This document shows, piece after piece, positions 1 through 8,725 of a stretch of DNA of 64,000 nucleotides. This DNA is from Eubacterium callanderi (GTDB lineage Bacteria > Bacillota > Clostridia > Eubacteriales > Eubacteriaceae). The notes below the pieces were generated by a model. It made no database searches. It saw only the letters and a list, made by a program, of their open reading frames with translations, and was not told the DNA's origin. Within the stretch, counting starts at the first letter, position 1. Every line of letters starts with the position of its first letter. A program made the translations under genes and the position numbers. The stretch lies in the NCBI RefSeq assembly GCF_900142645.1, contig NZ_FRBP01000011.1, positions 1 to 64,000 on the forward strand. The letters run 5' to 3'.

Positions 1-1
1 G

Positions 2-1174
2 CTTTATCAAAAAGGCATTGACCCCACCAAAGAGGTAGGGGATGAAGCCATTAAAAGCTGTACCGTGGATTTTACAAACGACGAGACAAAACTTCGAGAA
101 GCCAGGTTTCACATTGTGGCCGTTCCAACCCCGGTGAGCGAGGATAAAACACCAGATCTGACCCCCGTGGAAGGCGCCAGCCACACCCTGGGGAGAAACC
201 TGACCAAAGGTTCCATCGTGGTCTATGAAAGCACTGTTTATCCCGGCGTTACCGAAGAAGTCTGCATCCCCATCTTAGAAAAAGCATCCGGCTTAAAATG
301 CGGTAAAGATTTCAAAGTCGGCTATTCCCCAGAGCGCATTAACCCCGGCGACAAAGTCCACCGCCTCGAGACCATTGTCAAGATTGTCTCTGGCATGGAC
401 GCAGAAACCCTAGACACCATTGCCAAAGTTTACGAGCTCGTCGTCGACGCCGGCGTCCACCGGGCCGAGAGCATCAAAGTCGCCGAAGCCGCCAAAGTCA
501 TTGAAAACAGCCAGCGGGACATCAACATCGCCTTTATGAACGAGCTGTCCATTATCTTCAACAAGATGGGCATCGACACCCAGGCTGTTCTAAAAGCTGC
601 CGGCACCAAGTGGAACTTCCTGAACTTTTTCCCAGGCCTCGTCGGCGGTCACTGCATCGGGGTGGATCCCTACTACCTGACCTACAAAGCCGAACAGTTA
701 GGCTACCACTCCCAGATCATTCTGTCCGGACGGCGCATCAACGACGACATGGGCAAATATGTGGCCGAAAACATCGTCAAGCAGCTGTTGAGAAAAGACA
801 TCTCCGTCAAAAACGCCAGAGTCGCCATTTTGGGCTTTACCTTCAAAGAAGACTGCCCCGATACCCGAAACACAAAAGTCATCGACATCGTCAAAGAGCT
901 CAGAGACTACGGCATTGAGCCCATCCTCTGCGACCCCGAAGCCGACGCCGAAGAAGCCAAAAGAGAATACGGCGTCACATTTACGGATTATAAAGACCTG
1001 AAAGATATCGACTTAATCGTCATCGCCGTTGCCCACCAAAGCTTTAAAGACAAAACCCTCAAGGACTTCGACAAACTCTATCAAAATCCAGAAGCCAAAA
1101 TCCTCATGGACCTGAAAGGCATCCTGGATAAACAAACCTGTGAAAAGCAAAACTATACCTACTGGAGGTTATAA
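2..1174 (+). CDS. UDP-N-acetylhexosamine 6-dehydrogenase, 5' end outside window
   Basis: This is the C-terminal part of a nucleotide-sugar dehydrogenase of the WbpO/TviB type, which oxidises C6 of UDP-GalNAc or UDP-GlcNAc to the uronic acid using NAD+. The frame is open from base 2, so the N-terminal Rossmann part lies upstream; a GTG at 65 is internal. Visible family marks are the ERINPGD stretch, the central helix with KVAEAAKVIENSQRD, the catalytic cysteine in GGHCIGVDPYY, and a C-terminal UDP-binding domain with GFTFKEDCPDTRNTK. The C4-epimerase gene follows after 3 bases, the usual partner for making UDP-GalNAcA. Codons here end mainly in C, unlike the AT-rich genes after 2152. Family assignment is firm; the exact substrate is inferred. 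Confidence 0.93.
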   Translation, partial: LYQKGIDPTKEVGDEAIKSCTVDFTNDETKLREARFHIVAVPTPVSEDKTPDLTPVEGASHTLGRNLTKGSIVVYESTVYPGVTEEVCIPILEKASGLKCGKDFKVGYSPERINPGDKVHRLETIVKIVSGMDAETLDTIAKVYELVVDAGVHRAESIKVAEAAKVIENSQRDINIAFMNELSIIFNKMGIDTQAVLKAAGTKWNFLNFFPGLVGGHCIGVDPYYLTYKAEQLGYHSQIILSGRRINDDMGKYVAENIVKQLLRKDISVKNARVAILGFTFKEDCPDTRNTKVIDIVKELRDYGIEPILCDPEADAEEAKREYGVTFTDYKDLKDIDLIVIAVAHQSFKDKTLKDFDKLYQNPEAKILMDLKGILDKQTCEKQNYTYWRL

Positions 1175-1177
1175 AAA

Positions 1178-2152
1178 ATGGGATATGAAAACATCACCTT
1201 CCCCCAAGAGACCAAATTTCTGATCACCGGCGGCGCAGGCTTTATCGGCTCCAACCTCTGCGAAGCCCTGCTAAAACGCGGACACTTTGTCCGATGCCTG
1301 GACGACCTCTCCACCGGAAAAGCAGAAAACATCCAGCCCTTTTTAGAAAACTCAAACTTCGAATTCATCAAAGGCGACATTCGAGACCTCGACACCTGCA
1401 TGAACGCCTGCAAGAACATCGACTACGTCTCCCACCAGGCCGCCTGGGGAAGCGTGCCCCGAAGCATCGAGATGCCCCTGGTCTACGAAGAAATCAATAT
1501 CAAAGGCACCCTCAACATGCTCGAAGCCGCCAGACAGAACAACGTGAAAAAGTTCGTCTACGCCTCCTCCTCATCCGTGTACGGCGATGAGCCCACCCTG
1601 CCCAAGAAAGAAGGCAGAGAAGGCAATCTGCTCTCTCCTTACGCCCTGACCAAAAGAACCAATGAAGAATACGCCAGGCTCTACACCGAGCTTTATGGCC
1701 TGGAAACCATCGGTTTTCGCTACTTCAACGTCTTTGGCAGAAGACAGGACCCCGATGGCGCTTACGCTGCCGTCATCCCAAAGTTTGTGAGTTCACTGCT
1801 TTATAACATCGCACCAAAGATCAATGGAGACGGCACCCAGTCCAGGGACTTCACTTATATTGAAAATGTCATTGAAGCCAATTTGAAAGGCATGCAGGCT
1901 CCCAGGGAAGCCGCCGGAGAAGCCTTCAACATCGCCTACGGCGGGCAGGTTAACCTCAATGAGCTATACCAGAAGCTCAGCGAATTGCTGGGTAAAAAGA
2001 TCGAGCCGGTCTATGGCCCGGAACGGGCAGGGGATATCAAACACTCCAATGCAGATATTGACAAGGCGAGAAAATTTCTAAAATATGCGCCGGAGTATAG
2101 CTTTGAGCGGGGGATTGAGTTGACGATTGCGTGGTATCGGGAGATGTTGTAA
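1178..2152 (+). CDS. NAD-dependent UDP-N-acetylhexosamine C4-epimerase (WbpP/TviC-like)
   Basis: A 324-residue extended short-chain dehydrogenase, close in layout to WbpP/TviC, interconverting UDP-GlcNAc and UDP-GalNAc or their uronic acids. The NAD-binding GGAGFIGSNL motif is near residue 18, followed by the ASSSSVYG strand with the catalytic serine and a YALTK Tyr-Lys pair. The HQAAWGSVPRSIEMP region is typical of the WbpP subgroup. It is coupled to the dehydrogenase by a 3-base gap and probably co-transcribed. The stop codon is directly followed by the ATG of the next gene, and base composition shifts abruptly there. Reaction class is secure; substrate preference is inferred. Confidence 0.92.
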   Translation: MGYENITFPQETKFLITGGAGFIGSNLCEALLKRGHFVRCLDDLSTGKAENIQPFLENSNFEFIKGDIRDLDTCMNACKNIDYVSHQAAWGSVPRSIEMPLVYEEINIKGTLNMLEAARQNNVKKFVYASSSSVYGDEPTLPKKEGREGNLLSPYALTKRTNEEYARLYTELYGLETIGFRYFNVFGRRQDPDGAYAAVIPKFVSSLLYNIAPKINGDGTQSRDFTYIENVIEANLKGMQAPREAAGEAFNIAYGGQVNLNELYQKLSELLGKKIEPVYGPERAGDIKHSNADIDKARKFLKYAPEYSFERGIELTIAWYREML

Positions 2153-2728
2153 ATGAGAGGAAGAGAAGAATTTAGTAAATATAAGAGATTGATCTATTTT
2201 ATGACGAAAATAATATCAATTCTTCCATTTATATTAAGAAAAAAGCTCTTTGAAAGCTCAAGAAACATTAAAGGAAAAAAAGGTTTAGCAATACGTTATA
2301 TTTTCATGAAAAGTCTTGCGAAAAAATGTGGTGATAATGTGAGCATTCATCCTAATGTCTTTATATTCAGCCCGGAGAAAATGTGTATAGGTGACAATGT
2401 AAGTATTCATCCTATGTGTTATTTGGAAGCTGCAGGAGAAATTGAAATTGGTGATAATGTATCTTTGGCACATGCTACTTCGATTATAAGTACTACTCAC
2501 AATTATATAGATTTAAAAACAATAATAAAAGATCAGAAAATAAGTTATAATAAAGTTATTATTGAAGAAAATGTTTGGATAGGAACAAAGGCAACAATTC
2601 TTAATGGCGTTATAGTTGGAAACGGAAGTATAATAGGTGCTCATTCATTAGTTAATAGAAATATTGAACCTGGATTAATTGTTGGAGGTATACCAGTTAA
2701 AGTCCTAAAAAAAAGGGAGCAGGAGTAA
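2153..2728 (+). CDS. left-handed beta-helix (hexapeptide) acyltransferase
   Basis: A 191-residue acyltransferase of the LbH family, likely O- or N-acetylating a sugar of the surface polysaccharide. The N-terminal 45 residues are basic and may lie at the membrane. Hexapeptide-type repeats (GDNVSIHP, IGDNVSLA, IEENVWIG, ILNGVIVGNGSIIGAHSLV) cover the rest and end in the usual GGIPVKVLKK tail. The ATG abuts the previous TAA, suggesting translational coupling. DNA is strikingly AT-rich compared with the epimerase gene. Acceptor unknown. Confidence 0.85.
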   Translation: MRGREEFSKYKRLIYFMTKIISILPFILRKKLFESSRNIKGKKGLAIRYIFMKSLAKKCGDNVSIHPNVFIFSPEKMCIGDNVSIHPMCYLEAAGEIEIGDNVSLAHATSIISTTHNYIDLKTIIKDQKISYNKVIIEENVWIGTKATILNGVIVGNGSIIGAHSLVNRNIEPGLIVGGIPVKVLKKREQE

Positions 2729-2734
2729 TAAAAT

Positions 2735-3634
2735 ATGGAGATTTCAGTAGTCACACCAACCTATAATAGAGCCGGTTTAATAGTTAGATTGTATAATAGT
2801 TTATTAAAACAAACTAACTATAATTTCAACTGGGTTGTTATAGATGATGGAAGCTTTGATAATACTGAGGAAACAATTAAAAACCTCAAAAACAACAATT
2901 TTGAAATTATATATTATAAACAGAAAAATGGGGGAAAAGCCAGAGCCCTTAACCGTGCTTTTTCGTTAGTAAGTAATAGTAACTTATATGTAATAGTTGA
3001 TAGCGATGATTATCTGTTGCCTGATGCAATAGAATTAATAGAAACAAAATATTTAAAATATAAAGATTTTTTGGATGTTGGCGCAATTTATTTTAGATAC
3101 ATGGATAAAACAAGTACAACAATTCATTCAGGAAAGAATTTTTTGCGTGAAGAAAAGATATTAAGTAGAAATGATCACGATGATCAGTATTCAAAAGATG
3201 ATGGAGTCATTTGTTATTTTCAACGTGCAGTTAAAAAATATAGATATCCTGAATATCCAGATGAAAATTATGTAGGGCCAACTGTATTACAGATGGATAT
3301 GGCTGAAGAGTTTAAAATAGCTTTTACAAACGAAATAATAGGGATAGCAGAATATCAAGAAAATGGATTAACAAAATTTGGAAGAAAATTGCGGTTAAAA
3401 AATCCTTTAGGTATGACAAGGTATTCGCAATTACAATTTTTAGGAACAAAACGTATGAAAAAAAAAATAATTTCTAGTACTATTGGAATGGCATATTTTT
3501 ATATTAGCGGTCTATCAATAGAGAAAGTTGAAAAATTTGGAATTGACGTTTTGTGTTTTCCATTATATTCAAAAGCATTTGGATATTTGCTATATAAATT
3601 TTGGCAATTTAAATATTTAAAACTAAATCACTAA
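2735..3634 (+). CDS. family 2 glycosyltransferase
   Basis: A 299-residue GT-A fold glycosyltransferase with the GT2 opening SVVTPTYNRAGLI, the nucleotide-binding VVIDDGSFDNT segment, and the metal-binding VDSDDY motif (DxD) near residue 91. It lacks clear membrane helices except a hydrophobic stretch near the C-terminus. It probably adds one sugar of the repeat unit at the cytoplasmic face. It lies six bases after the acyltransferase stop in the same AT-rich operon. Donor and acceptor cannot be told from sequence. Confidence 0.88.
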   Translation: MEISVVTPTYNRAGLIVRLYNSLLKQTNYNFNWVVIDDGSFDNTEETIKNLKNNNFEIIYYKQKNGGKARALNRAFSLVSNSNLYVIVDSDDYLLPDAIELIETKYLKYKDFLDVGAIYFRYMDKTSTTIHSGKNFLREEKILSRNDHDDQYSKDDGVICYFQRAVKKYRYPEYPDENYVGPTVLQMDMAEEFKIAFTNEIIGIAEYQENGLTKFGRKLRLKNPLGMTRYSQLQFLGTKRMKKKIISSTIGMAYFYISGLSIEKVEKFGIDVLCFPLYSKAFGYLLYKFWQFKYLKLNH

Positions 3635-3654
3635 AAGAAAAAAGTGGGAATTGA

Positions 3655-4926
3655 ATGAACATAATCTATATTTTTTTAGTTTTGATACTTCTTTTAATTA
3701 TTTTTTTTAGAAAAATCGACTTATTAAGCATAGGTGCAATAGGATTGATTATTTATACAATTAATTGTGCATTAGGAGAAGTTTGGATAGAAAGAGGAAC
3801 AAATAGTTATTATTATTATAGTAACATTAATGAGAAGTTATATACAATAGTTTGTTTTCAGTTGATTTTTATTATGATCTTTATTACTCTTTGTGATTTT
3901 TTAAAGAAAAAATACAAATTTTTAAAGAAAATCAAGTTAAAAACATTACATCATAATATTGTTTTATCAGAAAAAAGCTATCAAATATTATTAGCAATTT
4001 CCTATGCATTTATTGGAACGAATATTGTACAAAACGGTATATCGGTTTTCACTTTAAGTAAGGGCGATATGAGTTTGAATTTTTTCTTTTCTCTCGCAGT
4101 TGTTGGTTCCTTAGTAGTATTTATTTATGCTTTGTTAAATAATAAAAAAAAATTATTTTTTTTCTCGATAATACCATTATTTTTAACTTTGTTTATAGGA
4201 TCTCGTGCATATGTAACAACGGCGATTGTGGTTGTGCTGGTCTACAATTGGGAGAAAATTAAATTTAGTATAAAAACAAATTTAAAGTTATTTGTAATTG
4301 GTGGGCTATTATTATTTGCTATTTTAGTATATAAAGAGATATACATTTATGTTAAGGATTTTGACTTTAATAAAGTCGCAAGTATATTACTAAATTCTCA
4401 AACGTATATTGATACACTATCAGATAACGCTGAATCAAGAGTTGTATTTTCAATTTATAATTATGTTATTACTAATAATTTCCAACTAAGCAATGTGGAT
4501 ACTTTTGCAAGAGTTATGTCAATTTTTCCGATAGCTAATGATTTTATTGATACTACGTTAAGCGTACGATTTTCGACAATTATGATGAATAATGTTTTTA
4601 ATACAACTTATGGTTTAGCAAGTAACTTTTGGGCTGAAAGTTATGCGATGTGGGGAATTAAAGGGATTTTTTTAGCTCAATTTATTTGGATGCTAGTTTT
4701 GTTTAAATGTAATAAGTATTTCTATATGTTGAAAAATAAATCCTGTTTTATTCTAACAATAGCTTCTTATTGCTCTTTTTATATAAATCGTTTAGATTAT
4801 GTACAAGTTTTTGGAATGATTAAGTCAGTTTTATTTGTATATTTTATATGGATCTTTTCGTATTATATATTGGATCTCCTTTATAAAAATAAAGAAAACG
4901 GAAAATTAGGAAATGGATATTATTGA
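3655..4926 (+). CDS. wzy: O-antigen/oligosaccharide repeat-unit polymerase (Wzy-like)
   Basis: A 423-residue polytopic membrane protein made of many hydrophobic helices separated by short loops, with a longer loop around residues 230-310. It opens with an uncleaved hydrophobic helix. The layout and its place between glycosyltransferases and a flippase fit Wzy, which joins lipid-linked repeat units outside the membrane. Wzy proteins have little sequence identity, so the call rests on topology and context. Its 3' end overlaps the next gene by 14 bases. Confidence 0.75.
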   Translation: MNIIYIFLVLILLLIIFFRKIDLLSIGAIGLIIYTINCALGEVWIERGTNSYYYYSNINEKLYTIVCFQLIFIMIFITLCDFLKKKYKFLKKIKLKTLHHNIVLSEKSYQILLAISYAFIGTNIVQNGISVFTLSKGDMSLNFFFSLAVVGSLVVFIYALLNNKKKLFFFSIIPLFLTLFIGSRAYVTTAIVVVLVYNWEKIKFSIKTNLKLFVIGGLLLFAILVYKEIYIYVKDFDFNKVASILLNSQTYIDTLSDNAESRVVFSIYNYVITNNFQLSNVDTFARVMSIFPIANDFIDTTLSVRFSTIMMNNVFNTTYGLASNFWAESYAMWGIKGIFLAQFIWMLVLFKCNKYFYMLKNKSCFILTIASYCSFYINRLDYVQVFGMIKSVLFVYFIWIFSYYILDLLYKNKENGKLGNGYY

Positions 4927-6325
4927 TAAATTTTTAAATTTTGAAGAGAAATATAAACTGATAGAAAAAGAAATTAACGGTTTTTGTATTTGGGGTTATA
5001 TTCGTTTTAATATATACAAAATTTTAGCTGGACAGCAAAGTTATAATAGTGGAGCCGGTAAAAAGAAGAAGATTTGGATGTTAGTTAAAGCGATTTATAG
5101 ATATCCAATAAAAATAAAAGAAAAAAAGATTTTAGTTTTTAATCATCCTCGTAAAATGAAAATAAATGGTTGTTATGAATGTATTTATACTGATGAGATA
5201 TCAAAATTATACAAAAATGATACGAATGTTTTTGAATTTTTATATAAAGGAAAACACTTTATACCGTCGAAAATTGATAACATAACCTTCCTTGATTATG
5301 TTGACATTTTTCCGGTAATTGAAAGGTTACTATTTGGGAGATTTCATAAAAAAACAGTAAATCAGTTAAGAAGCTCTGCTTCGTATTTGTATGATTTATT
5401 GAAAAGAGAATTTCAAACAGATATTAAAAAAGACTATCTTGAGAAAATGATCATCAAAAGATATTATTGGCATTACTACAAGAAAAAACATTTAAAAAGA
5501 ATAGTAGAAAGAGCAAATCCTAAAGTCATATTAGAGGTAGTTGGATATGAAACAAATAAAATGATCGTAAATGAAATTGCCAAAGAGTTAAAAATTCCGA
5601 CTATAGAATTACAGCATGGTGTAATCGGAAGAGGACACATTGCATATAATTATTTAGAAAAGCAGAAATTACCATATTTCCCAGACAAAATTTTTTTATA
5701 TTCACAATATTGGAAATCATGTACATTATTTCCGATTAATGCAGACAATCAGGTGATAACTGGATTTAATTATATAGAAAGGGAACTTAAAAAGGTTACA
5801 GAAAAAGTAGAAGGCGCCTATAACATTCTTTTTATTTCTCAAAATGATGATCAGGCTAAAAGATTAAGTAGGTTAGCTGTAGAACTATACAAACTATTTA
5901 AAAACAAAAAAATAGAATGCAAATTATTTTATAAACTACATCCTCTAGAAACTGATACATGGAAAAATAATTATCCAGAACTCGCAAAATATACAAAATA
6001 TAATGATGAAATTTCAGTGATAGATAACAGTACAATCCCTATTTATGAATATTTTTCAAAATGTAACATTCAAATTGGGATTACATCTACAGCTATTTAT
6101 GAAGGGCTAGCATTTGGATTAAGGACGTATATTTATAAAACAGAAATGTCAAAAATATATATGTCTTATCTAATTGATACTAAATATGCTGTTTTTTTCA
6201 CAAATAGTGTAGATTTATTTAGAAAAATAAGAACGATAAATAAAAATAAGTCTGTTAATTTAGACTTTATTTGGGAAAAGAATTCTTTAAAAAATATTTC
6301 TCGCGAAATTGATAAATATCTCTAA
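4913..6325 (+). CDS. putative polysaccharide glycosyltransferase with ELQHG motif
   Basis: A 470-residue soluble protein that I do not recognise at family level with certainty. The middle has IPTIELQHGVIGRGH followed by KIFLYSQYWK, a pattern seen in capsule-synthesis and CDP-glycerol/sialyl-type GT-B transferases. The second half has FYKLHPLET and a late ITSTAIYEGLAFG segment, resembling the donor-binding half of GT-B enzymes. Its start lies inside the Wzy gene, implying coupled translation. A role as the second glycosyltransferase of the repeat unit is inferred from these motifs and position. It could instead transfer a non-sugar group. Confidence 0.6.
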   Translation: MDIIDKFLNFEEKYKLIEKEINGFCIWGYIRFNIYKILAGQQSYNSGAGKKKKIWMLVKAIYRYPIKIKEKKILVFNHPRKMKINGCYECIYTDEISKLYKNDTNVFEFLYKGKHFIPSKIDNITFLDYVDIFPVIERLLFGRFHKKTVNQLRSSASYLYDLLKREFQTDIKKDYLEKMIIKRYYWHYYKKKHLKRIVERANPKVILEVVGYETNKMIVNEIAKELKIPTIELQHGVIGRGHIAYNYLEKQKLPYFPDKIFLYSQYWKSCTLFPINADNQVITGFNYIERELKKVTEKVEGAYNILFISQNDDQAKRLSRLAVELYKLFKNKKIECKLFYKLHPLETDTWKNNYPELAKYTKYNDEISVIDNSTIPIYEYFSKCNIQIGITSTAIYEGLAFGLRTYIYKTEMSKIYMSYLIDTKYAVFFTNSVDLFRKIRTINKNKSVNLDFIWEKNSLKNISREIDKYL

Positions 6326-6418
6326 ATACAAGAAAAATAATAAAAAAATAATAAAGATATTAAAAACAAAATTTTTTACTTATTTAGCTAGACAAAACTT
6401 GATAGAAATTATGAATGT

Positions 6419-6850
6419 GTGACAGTAAATGATTACACGCGGTTAACTAAAAATACAAAGCTGGGTACTAACTGTAATTTTAACGGATTAAAAATACCAG
6501 GAAATGGACTGGTAATAATCGGAAATAATTTTTATTCAGAAAATCAAATTTTATTTTTTACATCAAATCATCATTATGATTATGGTGATAAGCTACCTTA
6601 TGATGAAACTTATATTACAAAAAATATCATTATTGAAGATAATGTGTGGATAGGGAGTAGAATTATAATTCTTGGAGGTGTAACTCTGGGAGAAGGTTGT
6701 GTAATACAAGAGGGAAGTGTCATGGTTAACAGTATTCCTAAATATGCAATTGCAGGTGGTCATCCCGCAAAAGTTTTTAAATACAGAAATAAGGAGCATT
6801 ATCAATTGTTAAAAGAAAATGTTCCATTAAAACAAAAGGAGAAAAAATGA
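6419..6850 (+). CDS. hexapeptide acyltransferase (WcaF-like), probably frameshifted at its 5' end
   Basis: The 143 residues from a GTG at 6419 form an LbH acetyltransferase with ITKNIIIEDNVWIGS, ILGGVTLGEGCVIQ and the terminal AIAGGHPAKVFKYR. No Shine-Dalgarno sequence precedes 6419. The adjacent frame, open from 6291 to the TGA at 6420, encodes a basic N-terminus ending in LARQNLIEIMNV. Dropping one GT from the GTGT at 6417-6420 would join the two frames into one protein of more usual length. So the gene may be an inactivated or phase-variable allele. The C-terminal catalytic repeats look intact. It overlaps the next gene by 4 bases. Confidence 0.7.
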   Translation: MTVNDYTRLTKNTKLGTNCNFNGLKIPGNGLVIIGNNFYSENQILFFTSNHHYDYGDKLPYDETYITKNIIIEDNVWIGSRIIILGGVTLGEGCVIQEGSVMVNSIPKYAIAGGHPAKVFKYRNKEHYQLLKENVPLKQKEKK

Positions 6851-7851
6851 ATAAAATGCTTGAAGATAAATCAATCTTAATCACTGGAGGAACCGGTTCG
6901 TTTGGAAATTACTTTACACAATATATTCTAGAACACTACAATCCCAAAAAGATTGTAATCTATTCAAGAGATGAGTACAAACAATTCATCATGGCTAATA
7001 AATTCAAAGACTACCAGGATAAACTACGTTTTTTTATCGGAGATGTCCGTGATGAGCCGCGCCTGAAACGAGCACTCAATGGTATTGACTATGTCGTTCA
7101 TGCAGCCGCCATGAAACAGGTGCCTGCCTGTGAATACAATCCAATTGAAGCCATTAAAACGAATATTGATGGCGCAACAAGCGTCATAAACGCTTCTTTA
7201 GACAGCAATGTCACAAGAGTTGTCGCCCTGTCAACAGATAAAGCAGTCAATCCGATTAACCTTTATGGTGGTACCAAGCTGGTATCAGATAAGCTTTTTA
7301 TTGCAGCCAATGCTTATTCTGGTACAAAGGATATTCGTTTTTCAATCGTACGCTATGGAAATGTGGCCGGAAGCCGTGGTTCAGTCATTCCATTTTTTCA
7401 GAATATTATTGACAATGGCGGAAATGAACTGCCCATTACCGATTACCGGATGACACGTTTCTGGATCGATCTGGAACAAGGCGTCGAGTTGGTTATCAAG
7501 GCTTTAGCTGAATCACAAGGAGGAGAAACCTTTATCTCCAAAATCCCTTCCTTTAAGATTACCGATCTTGCAAAAGCAATGAAACCTGACTGTGACATGC
7601 CTGAAGTCGGCATCCGCGAAGGTGAAAAGCTTCATGAAGTCATGGTTACAAAAGAAGACTCACATCATACTTACGAATATGATAAGCACTTTATCATTTA
7701 CCCTCATATGGACTGGTGGAATGAAAGCAAAATGATCCCTGGTGGTATAAAAGTAAATCAGGGGTTTGAATACAATTCTGGCAATAACACAGAATGGTTA
7801 AATGTTGAGGATTTAAAAGAATTATTGGCTAAGACCAATTATATCCATTAG
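6847..7851 (+). CDS. pseB: UDP-N-acetylglucosamine 4,6-dehydratase (inverting), PseB-like
   Basis: A 334-residue extended SDR matching PseB, which turns UDP-GlcNAc into UDP-2-acetamido-2,6-dideoxy-L-arabino-4-hexulose. Marks are the GGTGSFG cofactor loop at residues 14-20, IGDVRDEPRL, HAAAMKQVPACEYNP, LSTDKAVNP with the catalytic Asp-Lys, and YGGTK. A good AAGGAG site lies 5 bases before the ATG at 6847. It opens the sugar-synthesis half of the operon and its base composition is less extreme than the genes just before. CapE- and FlaA1-type relatives do the same chemistry, so the product is secure but the final sugar is not. Confidence 0.88.
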   Translation: MNKMLEDKSILITGGTGSFGNYFTQYILEHYNPKKIVIYSRDEYKQFIMANKFKDYQDKLRFFIGDVRDEPRLKRALNGIDYVVHAAAMKQVPACEYNPIEAIKTNIDGATSVINASLDSNVTRVVALSTDKAVNPINLYGGTKLVSDKLFIAANAYSGTKDIRFSIVRYGNVAGSRGSVIPFFQNIIDNGGNELPITDYRMTRFWIDLEQGVELVIKALAESQGGETFISKIPSFKITDLAKAMKPDCDMPEVGIREGEKLHEVMVTKEDSHHTYEYDKHFIIYPHMDWWNESKMIPGGIKVNQGFEYNSGNNTEWLNVEDLKELLAKTNYIH

Positions 7852-7855
7852 TATA

Positions 7856-8716
7856 ATGAAAAAAACAATATTAGTGATTGGCGCCTCTGGAATGGTTGGG
7901 CACGTCATTTCTTTATATTTTAAAGAAAAAGGATACGAGGTAGCTACATTAACACGCTCCCAGAAGATTTTCAAAGATACAATCTTATTGGATTTAAAAG
8001 ATGAATTGACATTAAAAACATTTTTAGAACAAAATGATTTTGATATTATCGTGAATTGTTCAGCCATTTTGGTGCATCAGAGTGAAGAAAGTAAAAATAA
8101 TGCTGTTTTTATTAACAGTTATATTCCACATTTTTTAGAAGCATTCTACAAAGATAGTGCAACAAAAATAATACAGCTTAGTTCTGATGGTGTTTTTAAT
8201 GGTGATAAAAGCCCATATGAAGAAGACAGGAAACCAGATACAACTACTTTTTATGGGAAAACGAAAATATTGGGAGAACTGGATAATCCAAAAGATTTAA
8301 CGATAAGAGCTACTTTTTTTGGACCTAATTTTCACAATGGGAATAATAGTTTATTTCATTGGTTTATGACACAAAAAGGCTTGGTAAAAGGCTTTGAAGC
8401 GGTTATTTTAAATGGGGTTACTTCTTTAGAAGCGGCAGAATTTATTGAGTATGCAATTGAAAATGAACTTACAGGAATAAAACATCTAGGGACGAGTAAT
8501 GCATATTCTAAATATGAGCTTCTTCAAAATATTAAAAAGGTTTTTAATAAAACAGAAATCCAGATAATAAAAGATACAGAAATTCAATCGGATCATACAT
8601 TGGTTTTATCCGATTATTCTGGATATTCAATAAAAACTTTAGAGGAACAGCTTTTGAGGCTCCATGATTGGATGGAAAACCATCCCCAAATTTATACTCA
8701 ATATTTTGAAGATTAG
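7856..8716 (+). CDS. RmlD-like sugar-nucleotide reductase
   Basis: A 286-residue SDR of the RmlD/CapF-like group, starting with the NAD(P)-binding GASGMVG loop, then VNCSAI, an LSSDGVFNG strand holding the catalytic serine/threonine region, and FYGKTK as the Tyr-Lys pair. It likely reduces or rearranges the 4-keto sugar made by the preceding dehydratase. It lacks the C-terminal cupin domain of CapF. Spacing to both neighbours is short, so it belongs to the same operon. The substrate is inferred from context only. Confidence 0.75.
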   Translation: MKKTILVIGASGMVGHVISLYFKEKGYEVATLTRSQKIFKDTILLDLKDELTLKTFLEQNDFDIIVNCSAILVHQSEESKNNAVFINSYIPHFLEAFYKDSATKIIQLSSDGVFNGDKSPYEEDRKPDTTTFYGKTKILGELDNPKDLTIRATFFGPNFHNGNNSLFHWFMTQKGLVKGFEAVILNGVTSLEAAEFIEYAIENELTGIKHLGTSNAYSKYELLQNIKKVFNKTEIQIIKDTEIQSDHTLVLSDYSGYSIKTLEEQLLRLHDWMENHPQIYTQYFED

Positions 8717-8725
8717 GAGTTAATT

